Shown: positions 1 to 7,253 of the stretch, piece after piece
Layout of the letters: every line of letters starts with the position of its first letter
Numbering within the stretch: the stretch's first letter is position 1
Origin: CAUZWH01 sp965224275
GTDB lineage: Bacteria > Pseudomonadota > Alphaproteobacteria > SHVV01
Assembly (NCBI GenBank): GCA_965224275.1
Contig: CBDCYR010000005.1
Coordinates: 620,001-684,000, forward strand
Direction: 5' to 3'
DNA: 64,000 nucleotides
Notes under the pieces: generated by a model
Seen by the model: only the letters and a program-made list of their open reading frames with translations
The model's database searches: none
What the model was told of the DNA's origin: nothing
Position numbers and translations under genes: made by a program

Positions 1-886
1 GGGGTGCTGTGAGCAAGGACGTTGTGAGCCGGGCGTGGCGCAAGGTGAAGGTCGATTGGGACGCCTGGTGCAGCCGTGGCCTCGCGGATGAGGATATCGT
101 TCGGCTGATCCTTGACGGCACTGTGATCAAGACCCGACTGGATCGCAAGGCCACCAACATCTCGGTTCTCGCGGCTATAGGGGTGCGCCGGGATGGCCAG
201 AAGGTCTTGCTTTCGATCGGGAATATGGGCGGAGAAAGCCAGGCGGCGTGGCGCCAGTTCCTCGACGACCTTGATGCGCGTGGACTGAAACGGCCCGGGT
301 TTGTCATCGTCGATGGCGCGCCGGGACTGGAGGCGGCTCTGTCGGCGCTTTGGGGCGATGACCTTCCCGTTCAACGCTGCACCGTGCACAAGCACCGCAA
401 CCTTCTGGGTCATGCTCCCAAACACATGCATGACGAGCTGAGCGAAGATTACCGCGATATGATCTATGCCGACACTGCCTCCGAGGTGGAAACCCGCCGC
501 AAGGCGTTTGTCCGCAAGTGGCGGCTGAAATGCAGGGCCGTCGCGGACAGCCTCGCAGAAGCGGGCGACAAGCTCTTTACCTTCACGCGCCTGTCCAAGA
601 GCCAATGGAAATCAGCCCGAACGACCAACGCCATTGAGCGTCTCAACGAGGAGTTCAAGCGCCGGATCAAAACACAGACCGTGCTGCCGTGTCCCGAAAC
701 AGTGCCGATGCTCCTCTGGGCGCTCCTCGCTTGCGGCCAAATCCAGATGCGCAAAGTCGATGGATGGGAAACCCTCGATCAGCTAATCGCCGACGAAACC
801 CTTGACCGCGCGGCCTGACCGCCGCAAAACTCAACCCGCTCGGAGAGGCGCCAAAACCAATTTCCACCACTTTCGAGACACAACCC
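1..886 (+). mobile_element. IS256-family insertion sequence, right part (left end outside window)
   Basis: The transposase reading frame is already open at the window start, so only the right part of the element is visible. After its stop at 818 about 65 bp of non-coding DNA lead to a probable right terminus near 886: read from that end inward it starts GGGTTGTGTCTCGAAAGTGG, which has the look of an IS256-group end. From 888 on, a different gene (a lipoprotein without its start) begins in mid-signal peptide, which supports this boundary. The exact end is inferred because the left inverted repeat and the second target duplication cannot be seen. Confidence 0.7.
3..818 (+). CDS. IS256-family (mutator-type) transposase, N-terminus beyond window
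   Basis: This is the C-terminal two thirds of a DDE transposase of the IS256/mutator group, which cuts and pastes the element. Visible motifs are ILDGT (first Asp, about residue 36 counted from the GTG at 9), VIVDGAPGLEAAL (second Asp), the CTVHKHRNLL segment that follows it, and TNAIERLNEEFKRR with the third acidic residue. Full-length family members have about 400 residues; the frame continues upstream of the GTG at 9 to the window edge (GGT GCT), so that GTG is probably internal. Nothing visible disables the part shown. Confidence 0.85.
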   Translation, partial: GAVSKDVVSRAWRKVKVDWDAWCSRGLADEDIVRLILDGTVIKTRLDRKATNISVLAAIGVRRDGQKVLLSIGNMGGESQAAWRQFLDDLDARGLKRPGFVIVDGAPGLEAALSALWGDDLPVQRCTVHKHRNLLGHAPKHMHDELSEDYRDMIYADTASEVETRRKAFVRKWRLKCRAVADSLAEAGDKLFTFTRLSKSQWKSARTTNAIERLNEEFKRRIKTQTVLPCPETVPMLLWALLACGQIQMRKVDGWETLDQLIADETLDRAA

Positions 887-887
887 T

Positions 888-1337
888 ATCGCATTCGCCC
901 TCATTCTGTCGCTGCCCGCTTGCGCCAATGGCGCCGGGCAAAAACAAATCGGCGGCACCTTTCTCGGCGGTGCCCTGGGTGCGCTTGCGGGCTCACAATT
1001 CGGCTCGGGCCGGGGCCAACTGGCCGCGGTCGCGTTGGGCACGCTCGGGGGTGCTTTTCTTGGCAGTGAGGTCGGCAAATCGCTCGATCGAGCCGACCAA
1101 TCGCACATGAGACGCACCGCACAGCGCGCGCTCGAGACCGGCCGCACCGGCGCCAGTTCAGCGTGGCAGAACCCCGATTCCGGTCACTCAGGAACGGTGA
1201 CGCCAACCCGGACCTATCAGAGTAGGGCTGGTCAAGTATGTCGCGAGTTCAATCAATCGGTGTTGATAGGCGGGAAAACAGAGGCCGCCTTTGGTCGGGC
1301 CTGCCGTCAGCCGGATGGATCCTGGCAGATCCTGTAG
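888..1337 (+). pseudogene. Glycine-zipper (2TM, 17-kDa antigen-like) lipoprotein, 5' end removed by the IS256 element
   Basis: Reading from 888 the frame encodes the hydrophobic end of a lipoprotein signal (IAFALILSLPAC, lipobox LPAC with the Cys codon at 921). Two glycine-zipper segments follow (GGTFLGGALGALAGSQFG and ALGTLGGAFLGSEVG), then a polar region with SLDRADQ and a C-terminal VCREFNQSV...GRACRQPDGSWQIL, typical of outer-membrane 17-kDa-antigen or RcsF-like envelope proteins. There is no start codon before the lipobox; the probable IS256 end lies two bases upstream, so the first residues of the signal peptide were cut off. Internal ATGs would give only unexported fragments. Family membership is clear; loss of function is inferred. 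Confidence 0.75.
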
Positions 1338-1371
1338 CCGCAGATGTCAACTTCGCTCGACATTCCTGCCA

Positions 1372-1560
1372 CTAGAGCATTTCAGGATTGCGTCGACTTG
1401 GCCATCCCCACGAAGGCGTGCTTACGCCGTGCCACTTGGCACAACGGTCCCGCTTCGAACCCCCGGCCCAACCACCCCAGGGGTATCCCCAGCATATTCG
1501 AAAGAGGGGGTGGTTGGGCCGGGGGAGTGGGATGGGTCGAGCCAATCCTGAAATGCACGA
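1372..1560. repeat. Palindromic multi-hairpin element (MITE-like)
   Basis: This non-coding 190-bp stretch is a nested inverted repeat. Outer arms: GCATTTCAGGATTG at 1377-1390 pairs perfectly with 1543-1556. Inner arms: a 19-bp perfect match between 1460-1478 (CCCCCGGCCCAACCACCCC) and 1507-1525. Two small hairpins lie between (GGCGT/ACGCC and GTGCC/GGCAC, about 1420-1441). It sits between the broken lipoprotein gene and the buf promoter. It could be a miniature mobile repeat or a structured terminator for the upstream gene; the symmetry itself is certain. Confidence 0.7.
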
Positions 1561-1592
1561 GTCCGGATCGCACAACTTTTCACATGCTACTA

Positions 1593-1606
1593 GCGGTTAG
1601 AAACTT
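1593..1606 (+). promoter_or_regulatory. Shared 14-bp promoter-like motif upstream of bufA
   Basis: GCGGTTAGAAACTT lies 64 bp before the bufA start and recurs exactly at 5264-5277, 75 bp before the DUF4142 gene. About 11-12 bp downstream the two sites carry CCGTT and CCCGAAC respectively, which could be the -10 part of an ECF-sigma promoter. Some buf operons are known to be controlled by ECF sigma factors; the assignment here is inference. Confidence 0.5.
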
Positions 1607-1670
1607 CCACGTGATGCCGTTCTACACAAATATCGGCCTTATCGTCGCAATGACTGGAAAGGAGTTAACG

Positions 1671-1979
1671 ATGAATACCCGCAAGCTGAGTACTCTGACC
1701 GCTGCCGCCGCCCTCGCGGGCGCCGTATCGATGGTGGCCCTCACCGGTGCTCCGACCGACGCGTTCGCTGCCGCCGGCAAGATAAAGTGCTACGGCATCT
1801 CGAAGGCCGGTGAGAACGACTGCGCCAACAAGGCCGGCACGCACTCCTGTGCCGGGCACGCGTCGGTCAGCTACGACGGTGGTGAGTGGAAAGTCGCCAA
1901 GTCGCAGAACGCCTGCACCATGGCTGGCGGCGCGCTGAAACCGTTCGACGGCGTGAACCCAAAGAAAGTGAAAGCGTAA
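1671..1979 (+). CDS. bufA: Bufferin precursor peptide (DUF2282, BufA1-like)
   Basis: A 102-aa secreted DUF2282 peptide. It has a Sec-type signal (residues 1 to about 35: MNTRKLSTLT, Ala-rich core, DAFAAA) and a small core with four Cys (40, 51, 60, 82) in IKCYG, NDCAN, HSCAGH and NACTM. In characterised bufferins, Cys residues of such peptides are converted by the BufB/BufC enzyme pair into copper-binding heterocycles and the product is exported. The start ATG 1671 follows a GGAG Shine-Dalgarno (GAAAGGAGTTAACG). The gene is directly followed by bufB, bufC and doxX, the canonical order. A 14-bp motif 64 bp upstream is shared with a second nearby operon. Confidence 0.9.
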   Translation: MNTRKLSTLTAAAALAGAVSMVALTGAPTDAFAAAGKIKCYGISKAGENDCANKAGTHSCAGHASVSYDGGEWKVAKSQNACTMAGGALKPFDGVNPKKVKA

Positions 1980-2002
1980 GCGCCCGGCTTGGGACATGTC
2001 CC

Positions 2003-2917
2003 GTGGCCTTCAATTTCCCCCCGTTGAAGACACACGAGGCGCGCAGTCCGATTCCCACCCTCACGGGGATCGGACTGCGGTCCCAGCATGTCACTCATTT
2101 TCTCAACCAGCCGCCGATAATCGGCTGGCTCGAAATTCACAGCGAGAATTTTCTCAGCGAGGGCGGGCCGCGGCGGCAGGCACTGGAGCAAATCCGTGAG
2201 GATTTCCCGATCAGCTGTCATAGCGTCGGTTTGTCACTGGGTTCGGCCGAAGGCGTCGATCTCGCGCACGTCGCCCGATTGCAGCGGCTGTACGACCAGA
2301 TCGCTCCGGTGTTGATATCCGATCATTTGTCGTGGAGCGTCGCAGAAGGAACCTACCTCAACGATCTCCTGCCGCTGCCCTACACCGTCGAGGCGCTCGA
2401 TGTCGTCTGCCGCAACGTTACCCAGGTGCAAGACCTACTGGGCCGTCAGCTGCTAATCGAGAACCCTTCGGTCTATATGAGTTTCACAGCTTCGACGATT
2501 CCCGAGTGGGAGTTCATAGCTGATCTTGTCGACCGCACTGGCTGTGCACTTTTGCTCGACATCAACAACATTTACGTGAGCGCTACCAATCTAGGGTTCG
2601 ACGCCAGGGACTACATCGACACGATCGCCACCGCGCCGATCCGAGAAATTCACATCGCGGGTCATACGAGACGCGAAATCGAAGGGTCCACGGTTCTCAT
2701 AGACGATCATGGCTCGCCCGTCGCCACGGCGGTTTGGCGCCTCTACGAGTATACGCTGGCGCAAATCGGACCCTGCCCGACACTAATCGAGTGGGATACC
2801 GACCTACCGCCGCTCGCAGCGCTTATCCGCGAAGCGCACAAAGCTGACGCTCACCTCGCCGCGAATCAGCCCGCCGAGCACTTGCATCCCGCCGGAACCG
2901 CCTCTATCGCGGTGTGA
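2003..2917 (+). CDS. bufB: MNIO-family peptide-modifying oxidase (DUF692, BufB-like)
   Basis: A 304-aa DUF692 (multinuclear non-heme iron-dependent oxidative enzyme) protein. Its TIM-barrel motifs are all present: GIGLRSQH near the N-terminus, WLEIHSENF, CHSVGLSLG, LISDHLSW, LLIENPS, LLLDINNIY, EIHIAGH and LIEWD, supplying the His/Glu/Asp/Asn metal ligands. Relatives (MbnB, TglH, ChrH, BufB) oxidise Cys residues of ribosomal peptides with a partner protein. The start chosen is GTG 2003, after the bufA stop and preceded by GGGA; the frame is open further upstream inside bufA, but those residues do not resemble the family. The gene lies 23 bp after bufA and 9 bp before bufC. The expected substrate is the BufA peptide. 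Confidence 0.88.
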   Translation: MAFNFPPLKTHEARSPIPTLTGIGLRSQHVTHFLNQPPIIGWLEIHSENFLSEGGPRRQALEQIREDFPISCHSVGLSLGSAEGVDLAHVARLQRLYDQIAPVLISDHLSWSVAEGTYLNDLLPLPYTVEALDVVCRNVTQVQDLLGRQLLIENPSVYMSFTASTIPEWEFIADLVDRTGCALLLDINNIYVSATNLGFDARDYIDTIATAPIREIHIAGHTRREIEGSTVLIDDHGSPVATAVWRLYEYTLAQIGPCPTLIEWDTDLPPLAALIREAHKADAHLAANQPAEHLHPAGTASIAV

Positions 2918-2926
2918 GTACACCCG

Positions 2927-3715
2927 ATGCTTCAGGAAATGCAGCATGCCATTCGCGACAGCATTCTCGATGGCAGTCCGGAGACGCCGGTCGCTGGCGT
3001 CATCACCGGCCAGGTCTCGAGCGGTGCGCAGCTTGATATCCATCGGATCAACACCTTCGCCTCTCTGGTCGGGGTTTTGCAGGCTGCGTATTCCGTAATC
3101 TGCCGCCTGGTTGGCGAGGAGCACTTCAATCACGCCGCCCACCAGTATATTCGTGCCCATCCACCGCGGCAGCCGCAGCTGTCGAGGTATGGGTGGCGTT
3201 TTGCCAGGTTCTTGAGCGGATTCTCGCCGGCGCAAGGTCTTCTCTATCTGTCCGACCTTGCGCGACTGGAGTGGGCGCGCAACGAAGCCTACTTTGCGGC
3301 CGATGCCGTGCCGCTCGATCCAAGCGACCTCCAGTTAGGCGATGGCACTGAGATCGGCGAAGTCCGGTTTGGACTGCATCCTTCGGCCGCACTCATCGCT
3401 TCGCCCCACGCTATCCATCAGATTTGGCGCGCGGCACGACCTGAACGCGACGAGATCGCCAAATTCGATCCAAACGCAGGCGCCGAACACGTGCTTATCG
3501 TGCGAACGGGTTTTCGAGTTGACGGCTACACCATCTCGCGCGGCGATTTCACGCTGCTGCTCGCAGTTAATGCGGGCGCGACATTCCAACAAGCGGCCAA
3601 CGCGGCTCTCGCGATCGAGCCCGAGCTTGACCTGCAACAGGCGCTGCTCGCCCACTTCACACGTGGCACCTTCGGCGCGGCGTCCAACAACAATCGGCAG
3701 AAGAATACCCGATGA
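2927..3715 (+). CDS. bufC: DUF2063 partner protein of the bufferin-modifying enzyme (BufC-like)
   Basis: A 262-aa protein whose first 100 residues match the DUF2063 domain (formerly called putative DNA-binding): LQEMQHAIRDSILDG, IHRINTFASLVGVLQAAYSVICRLVGEEHF, the conserved HPPRQPQLSRYG and LYLSDLARLEWARNEAYFAAD. Known relatives recruit the precursor peptide to the MNIO enzyme rather than bind DNA. The remaining residues form a less conserved C-terminal domain. Its stop overlaps the start of the DoxX gene (ATGA, 3712-3715), indicating translational coupling. The MNIO/DUF2063 pairing next to a Cys-rich DUF2282 peptide makes this role secure by context. Confidence 0.87.
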   Translation: MLQEMQHAIRDSILDGSPETPVAGVITGQVSSGAQLDIHRINTFASLVGVLQAAYSVICRLVGEEHFNHAAHQYIRAHPPRQPQLSRYGWRFARFLSGFSPAQGLLYLSDLARLEWARNEAYFAADAVPLDPSDLQLGDGTEIGEVRFGLHPSAALIASPHAIHQIWRAARPERDEIAKFDPNAGAEHVLIVRTGFRVDGYTISRGDFTLLLAVNAGATFQQAANAALAIEPELDLQQALLAHFTRGTFGAASNNNRQKNTR

Positions 3716-4194
3716 GCACCGTTCAGACCGGTCTCCACGAGGTCGGCTTGGCGGCCAGATTTCGCAATGCCTATCAATCCATCATTGGTTTGTTTGAGCA
3801 GCGTTTGGTTCCGCTGCTCGATCTCGGCATTCGTGTATGGATTGCCGAAGTGTTCTTAAGTTCCGGACTGACCAAGATCACCGATTGGGAGAACACCCTG
3901 TTTCTGTTCGACTTCGAGTATGCCGTGCCATTGCTGCCGAGCGCGTGGACCGCACTTCTTGCCACCAGCTTCGAACTCGTGATGCCGGTACTGCTGATAC
4001 TTGGCCTGGCGACCCGATTCGCCGCGCTACCGCTGCTGGTAATGGCAATGACGATTCAGTTCGTGCTGGGTGCGGAAAACGCAGCCTACAACCACGTCAC
4101 ACACTACTATTGGATGATTCTGCTGGTCACCATCGTGGTACGGGGCGGCGGCAAATTGTCGCTCGATCGTCTGATCGCGCGTCGCATCGGCTAA
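3712..4194 (+). CDS. DoxX-family membrane protein
   Basis: A 160-aa integral membrane protein with about four hydrophobic segments. The DoxX features are WIAEVFLSSGLTKITDWENTLFLF near residue 42, then LLPSAWTALLATSFELVMPVLLILGLATRFAALPLLVMAMTIQF, and HYYWMILLVTIVVRGGGKLSLDRL at the end. DoxX proteins commonly close bufABC operons and are thought to help redox or metal handling in the membrane; the exact role is unknown. It overlaps bufC by four bases, so it is surely co-transcribed. The start ATG 3712 is fixed by the overlap. Confidence 0.85.
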   Translation: MSTVQTGLHEVGLAARFRNAYQSIIGLFEQRLVPLLDLGIRVWIAEVFLSSGLTKITDWENTLFLFDFEYAVPLLPSAWTALLATSFELVMPVLLILGLATRFAALPLLVMAMTIQFVLGAENAAYNHVTHYYWMILLVTIVVRGGGKLSLDRLIARRIG

Positions 4195-4325
4195 GCATTT
4201 CAGGAGGATTGGCTCGATCCCACGATACGCGCAAAAATGCTTACAATCGCTGCAAGAGACAAATCGGTGCGCGATCAATACGTAGCCGGTATCGGAAACA
4301 GGGTAGTTCAGAAGGAAACACCGCG

Positions 4326-4940
4326 ATGAGGCGTCTGGCTCGAGCGCTGGCATGCGCGGTGCTGCTGGTGGTTGGCCCCGGCACGATTACGGCGCGGGGC
4401 GAAGCCGCGGGCGCTGCGGCGGGCTTCGTCTCCTCGGTCGGCAACGAGGTCATTGCCATCCTGCGCGAGGATCGTAGCAACGGCGAGCGCGAGCGTCGTC
4501 TCGCCGACGTCCTTGGTCGCGCGTTCAACCTCAAGAGCATCGCCCGATTCGTGCTCGGACGCCACTGGGCCCGCGCGACGCCAGCGCAACGCGCCGCGTA
4601 TCTCGAACTGTTTCCGCGCTACGTGATCGAGATCTATTCCGGTCGTTTTACCGGCTACGCTGGTGAGCGCTTCGATGTGGTCGGTCAACGCCGGCTGGGT
4701 AGGGGCGTCGACCTCGTCAGCGCGCGCATCGTTCGCGCCGGCGGACCACCCCTCAACGTCACATTCCGAGTCGAACAGGTCGACGGCTCGCCGGCGATTA
4801 TCGATGTGATGGTCGAAGGGGTAAGCCTACTTCTGACCAAGCGCTCGGAGTTCGATTCCTTCGCTCGCCGCGAGGGACTCCAGGCATTGATCAATCGGCT
4901 GCGCCGGATCGTTTCTTCGCGACCCGCGTCCGCCGGGTAG
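4326..4940 (+). CDS. MlaC/Ttg2D-family phospholipid-binding periplasmic protein
   Basis: A 204-aa exported protein of the MlaC/Ttg2D (toluene tolerance) family, which shuttles phospholipids between the membranes. It has a signal peptide (MRRLARALACAVLLVVGPGT), FVSSVGNEVIAILRED, RRLADVLGRAFNLKSIARFVLGRHWARATPAQRAAYLELFPRYVIEIYSGRFTGYAGERFDV, and the C-terminal strand segment PAIIDVMVEGVSLLLTKRSEFDSFARREGLQALINRLR. No MlaD or MlaE partner lies nearby. The start ATG 4326 is preceded by AGAAGGAAACACCGCG. It lies 131 bp after doxX and may be read from the same buf transcript; linkage to copper handling is speculative. Confidence 0.83.
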   Translation: MRRLARALACAVLLVVGPGTITARGEAAGAAAGFVSSVGNEVIAILREDRSNGERERRLADVLGRAFNLKSIARFVLGRHWARATPAQRAAYLELFPRYVIEIYSGRFTGYAGERFDVVGQRRLGRGVDLVSARIVRAGGPPLNVTFRVEQVDGSPAIIDVMVEGVSLLLTKRSEFDSFARREGLQALINRLRRIVSSRPASAG

Positions 4941-5263
4941 CCGGGCCGGTCGAGCGGCCAAACGCCACGGCTTGGCGTAAGCGATCGGCCTCCATCAGAA
5001 CACGCGGTCGAACAGGTCGCGTTTACATCCCGTCCGAACACGAAAGTGCGTCCAATCAACCTCGTGGACGGCGTGCTCCAGTTGGAAGAGGGTCTACCGT
5101 TCGAACCGAGGTGATCGTGGGTGGCCATGGAGCTAACGCTGGCCCGTCACGCCGAACCTCCAACCAAATCGCCCACCCTGTGACAGCGCTAACCGATCCC
5201 TAAATGCCCCAGCAATTCCGCTGGTCATCGCCCACGCGTCCGTCCGCCAGTTAGCTGTTACTT
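4941..5263. other. Intergenic region without recognised gene
   Basis: Between the MlaC-like gene and the motif at 5264 there is no frame resembling a known protein and no obvious RNA. The region probably holds the 3' end of the first transcript; its right border is the promoter-like motif of the DUF4142 unit. Confidence 0.4.
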
Positions 5264-5277
5264 GCGGTTAGAAACTT
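5264..5277 (+). promoter_or_regulatory. Second copy of the 14-bp promoter-like motif, upstream of the DUF4142 gene
   Basis: GCGGTTAGAAACTT is identical to the motif before bufA (1593-1606). Spacing to the start codon is 75 bp here and 64 bp there. CCCGAAC follows at 5288-5294, where an ECF-type -10 element would be expected. This suggests co-regulation of the two units; no sigma-factor or anti-sigma gene is present in the window. Confidence 0.5.
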
Positions 5278-5352
5278 ACAAACATCGCCCGAACAGCCGA
5301 GATTAGTCACGACGGAGCCTATCTACCGCAACCCGTTTGAAAGGATAAAGCC

Positions 5353-5889
5353 ATGATCGCTAAATCATTTTTTGTTGTCGCGGTCGCCATCGTTGCTATT
5401 GCCAGCGCTGCCCTCGCGAAATCCCCGGCCGATCTCAACGACCTCGAGATTGCCCATGTCGCCTACACAGCCGATTCGATCGATATTCGCTATGCTCATC
5501 TGGCGCTGGCGATCTCGACCAATCCGGCCGTCCACCAATTCGCCAACACGATGATCCGTGACCACACCGCGGTTAACGAGCAGGCCCTCGCTCTGGTCAA
5601 GAAGCTCAACGTTGCGCCGCAGGACAACTTCCTGAGCCAACAGCTCAACGCCGGTGCGGACCAGTTGGTCAACGAAATGCGCCAGCTGTCGGGCGCGGAC
5701 TTCGATCGCCGCTATGCAGCCAACGAATTGAGCTACCACCAAGCGGTCAACGGTCTCGTCGGCGGTACCTTCATTCCCAACATCCAAAACGCCGAAGTGA
5801 AGGCATTGTTCGTCAAGGCTCTGAAGATCTTCAAGGCACACGAGAAGCACGCCGAGAAGATGGTCGCGGCCCTGCAAAAAAGCAGCTAG
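5353..5889 (+). CDS. DUF4142 periplasmic ferritin-like protein
   Basis: A 178-aa exported protein with a signal peptide (MIAKSFFVVAVAIVAIASAALA) and a DUF4142 four-helix domain. Typical segments are NDLEIAHVAYTADSIDIRYAHLALAIS, FANTMIRDHTAVNEQALAL, FDRRYAANELSYHQAVNGLV and a C-terminal KAHEKHAEKMVAAL rich in His/Glu. The family has a ferritin-like helical fold with no firmly established biochemical role; it is often envelope or stress associated. GAAAGGATAAAGCC provides the Shine-Dalgarno for ATG 5353. The cupredoxin gene follows two bases after its stop, so the pair is an operon, probably driven by the motif at 5264. Confidence 0.82.
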   Translation: MIAKSFFVVAVAIVAIASAALAKSPADLNDLEIAHVAYTADSIDIRYAHLALAISTNPAVHQFANTMIRDHTAVNEQALALVKKLNVAPQDNFLSQQLNAGADQLVNEMRQLSGADFDRRYAANELSYHQAVNGLVGGTFIPNIQNAEVKALFVKALKIFKAHEKHAEKMVAALQKSS

Positions 5890-5891
5890 CC

Positions 5892-6248
5892 GTGCGCACA
5901 CTTTTCAACACGTATCGGACAACGGCAGCAATTGCTGCCGTCGTCTTCGCCGGTGCCGCGGCGCCAACAACCGTCAATACCGCGCCCAGCAAGCAGCACC
6001 ACGTCGTCGAGATCCGCGACCTCGAATTCAGCCCGGCCGAGTTTGTCGTCGCGCCAGGCGACACCATCACTTGGATTAACCACGACATCGTGCCCCATAG
6101 CATCACGACCGATGACGACAGCTGGGGCTCGACCACACTCAAACCCGGCGAGATGTGGCAGACCACAGCTCAGTCCGGCATGAAGGAGAATTACTTCTGC
6201 GCCCATCACCCCTCGATGACAGCCCGCATTCGACTCATCCACCCATAG
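5892..6248 (+). CDS. Cupredoxin-domain (type 1 copper, plastocyanin/amicyanin-like) periplasmic protein
   Basis: A 118-aa exported blue-copper-type protein. After a signal peptide (to about residue 25) the cupredoxin domain runs to the end: IRDLEFSPAEFVVAPGDTIT, WINHDIVPHS with the first copper His, and FCAHHPSMTARI supplying Cys, His and Met. All four type 1 ligands (His, Cys, His, Met) are therefore present. It probably carries electrons or binds copper in the periplasm. The start is GTG 5892, two bases after the DUF4142 stop, so translation is likely coupled. Its closeness to a bufferin operon with a shared upstream motif points to a joint copper response. Confidence 0.87.
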   Translation: MRTLFNTYRTTAAIAAVVFAGAAAPTTVNTAPSKQHHVVEIRDLEFSPAEFVVAPGDTITWINHDIVPHSITTDDDSWGSTTLKPGEMWQTTAQSGMKENYFCAHHPSMTARIRLIHP

Positions 6249-6389
6249 AAAAACGCAGGCAAAGACTCGGAACATCCGCCCACCACTTTCCCCCGATCCG
6301 CGGTGACACCCTCCCCCCACATCGCCTCCCTGAACCACGGATCGGGGGATCTTCAACCATCGCCAACGCATCCAATCGGAGTACGACAA

Positions 6390-6764
6390 ATGAGCATTGT
6401 AACCACCGATACAAGCGAGAATGCCGCCATCACCAAGGTTCTCCAGCATTACATCGACGGCGCCAAATCCGGCAGGGGTGACGACATGAGGCCTGCCTTC
6501 CACGAGGGCGCAACGATCTTCGGCTATGCCGGCACCGATCTGTTCGCCGGCCCGATTAGCCAGCTCTTTGACTGGAACGATGAGAACGGTCCGGCGGCGA
6601 AGCTCGACGCGCGGATCGCCAGCATCGATCTTGTCGACACCATCGCCACGGTACGGCTTGAACTCGAAAACTGGACGGGCCACCGCTACACGGACTTGTT
6701 CACTCTGCTCAAAGTCGATGGCGACTGGAAGATCACGAACAAAGTCTTCCATCTGCACGCCTAG
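6390..6764 (+). CDS. SnoaL/NTF2-like protein (lumazine-binding-like fold)
   Basis: A 124-aa cytoplasmic protein of the NTF2-like superfamily, close to the putative lumazine-binding group. The features are an N-terminal helix ITKVLQHYIDGAKSGRGDDM, AFHEGATIFGYAGTDLFAGPISQLFDW, then beta strands ARIASIDLVDTIATVRLELENW and YTDLFTLLKVDGDWKITNKVFHLH. Catalytic function cannot be told from the sequence. Start ATG 6390 was chosen because the family resemblance begins there; GGAG lies 11 bp upstream. It is 141 bp after the cupredoxin gene and may be part of the same transcript. Confidence 0.75.
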   Translation: MSIVTTDTSENAAITKVLQHYIDGAKSGRGDDMRPAFHEGATIFGYAGTDLFAGPISQLFDWNDENGPAAKLDARIASIDLVDTIATVRLELENWTGHRYTDLFTLLKVDGDWKITNKVFHLHA

Positions 6765-6915
6765 CGGCGCGCGTTGGCTTGCCATCGAGCGTGGCCTATC
6801 GCCTTCACAACATCACGGTCACGACGAGTTCATCAGGAGTGACTTCGCGCCACCGACCGCCGTCCCCACACGACGCATAGTGCTCTCAATCGTCCTTTTT
6901 CGTTGGAGAGACCTA

Positions 6916-7008
6916 ATGAAATATCCCTGGTTTCATGCCTTGCCTCCCATCATCGGCAGCGTTATCGCGATGGTCGCGTTAATAACGGTCCTGGCCAACG
7001 TCGCTTGA
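6916..7008 (+). CDS. 30-residue single-pass membrane peptide
   Basis: A short frame with a strong Shine-Dalgarno (TTGGAGAG, 5 bp before ATG 6916). It encodes 30 residues: a short MKYPWFHALPP lead, then one hydrophobic helix (IIGSVIAMVALITVLANVA). No family is recognised. Small membrane peptides like this are often regulators or subunits of membrane complexes, but here that is only a possibility. It lies 151 bp after the SnoaL-like gene and is followed by the stem-loop at 7169-7213, which could end this transcription unit. Confidence 0.5.
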   Translation: MKYPWFHALPPIIGSVIAMVALITVLANVA

Positions 7009-7168
7009 TCCACGCAGCGCCAGCCCGGTTCCGACAGAGAGTTCAGCATTCGTAGTCACGGATTAACGCGAGCGGAGACGGTAGCCTGAGCCGACGAATC
7101 CCAGCTTTACCCGCAAGAGCGAAGGTCGCTGGCGAAAGTGAGAACTTCGCGATACAAGCAAAAACGGT

Positions 7169-7213
7169 CATTCGGCAGCTGCTCGCCGGCGGTTCGGTAG
7201 CAGCTGCCGAATG
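7169..7213. terminator. Long perfect stem-loop (possible terminator)
   Basis: CATTCGGCAGCTGCT (7169-7183) and its exact reverse complement (7199-7213) form a 15-bp stem with a 15-nt loop. No U-tract follows on either strand, so intrinsic termination is uncertain. It lies between the + strand DUF4142/cupredoxin unit and the convergent cupin gene. Confidence 0.5.
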
Positions 7214-7253
7214 AGATCTCCGTTCTTCGTGGACGAATTTCTAACGGTGTCTC

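Noticed and set aside
3837..4940. A long frame beginning inside doxX and running through the MlaC-like gene
   Set aside because: Only the part from ATG 4326 has a signal peptide and family similarity; the rest is out-of-frame doxX.
5365..5901. A 178-residue frame antisense to the DUF4142 gene
   Set aside because: Same length as the real gene and no domain; mirror frame.
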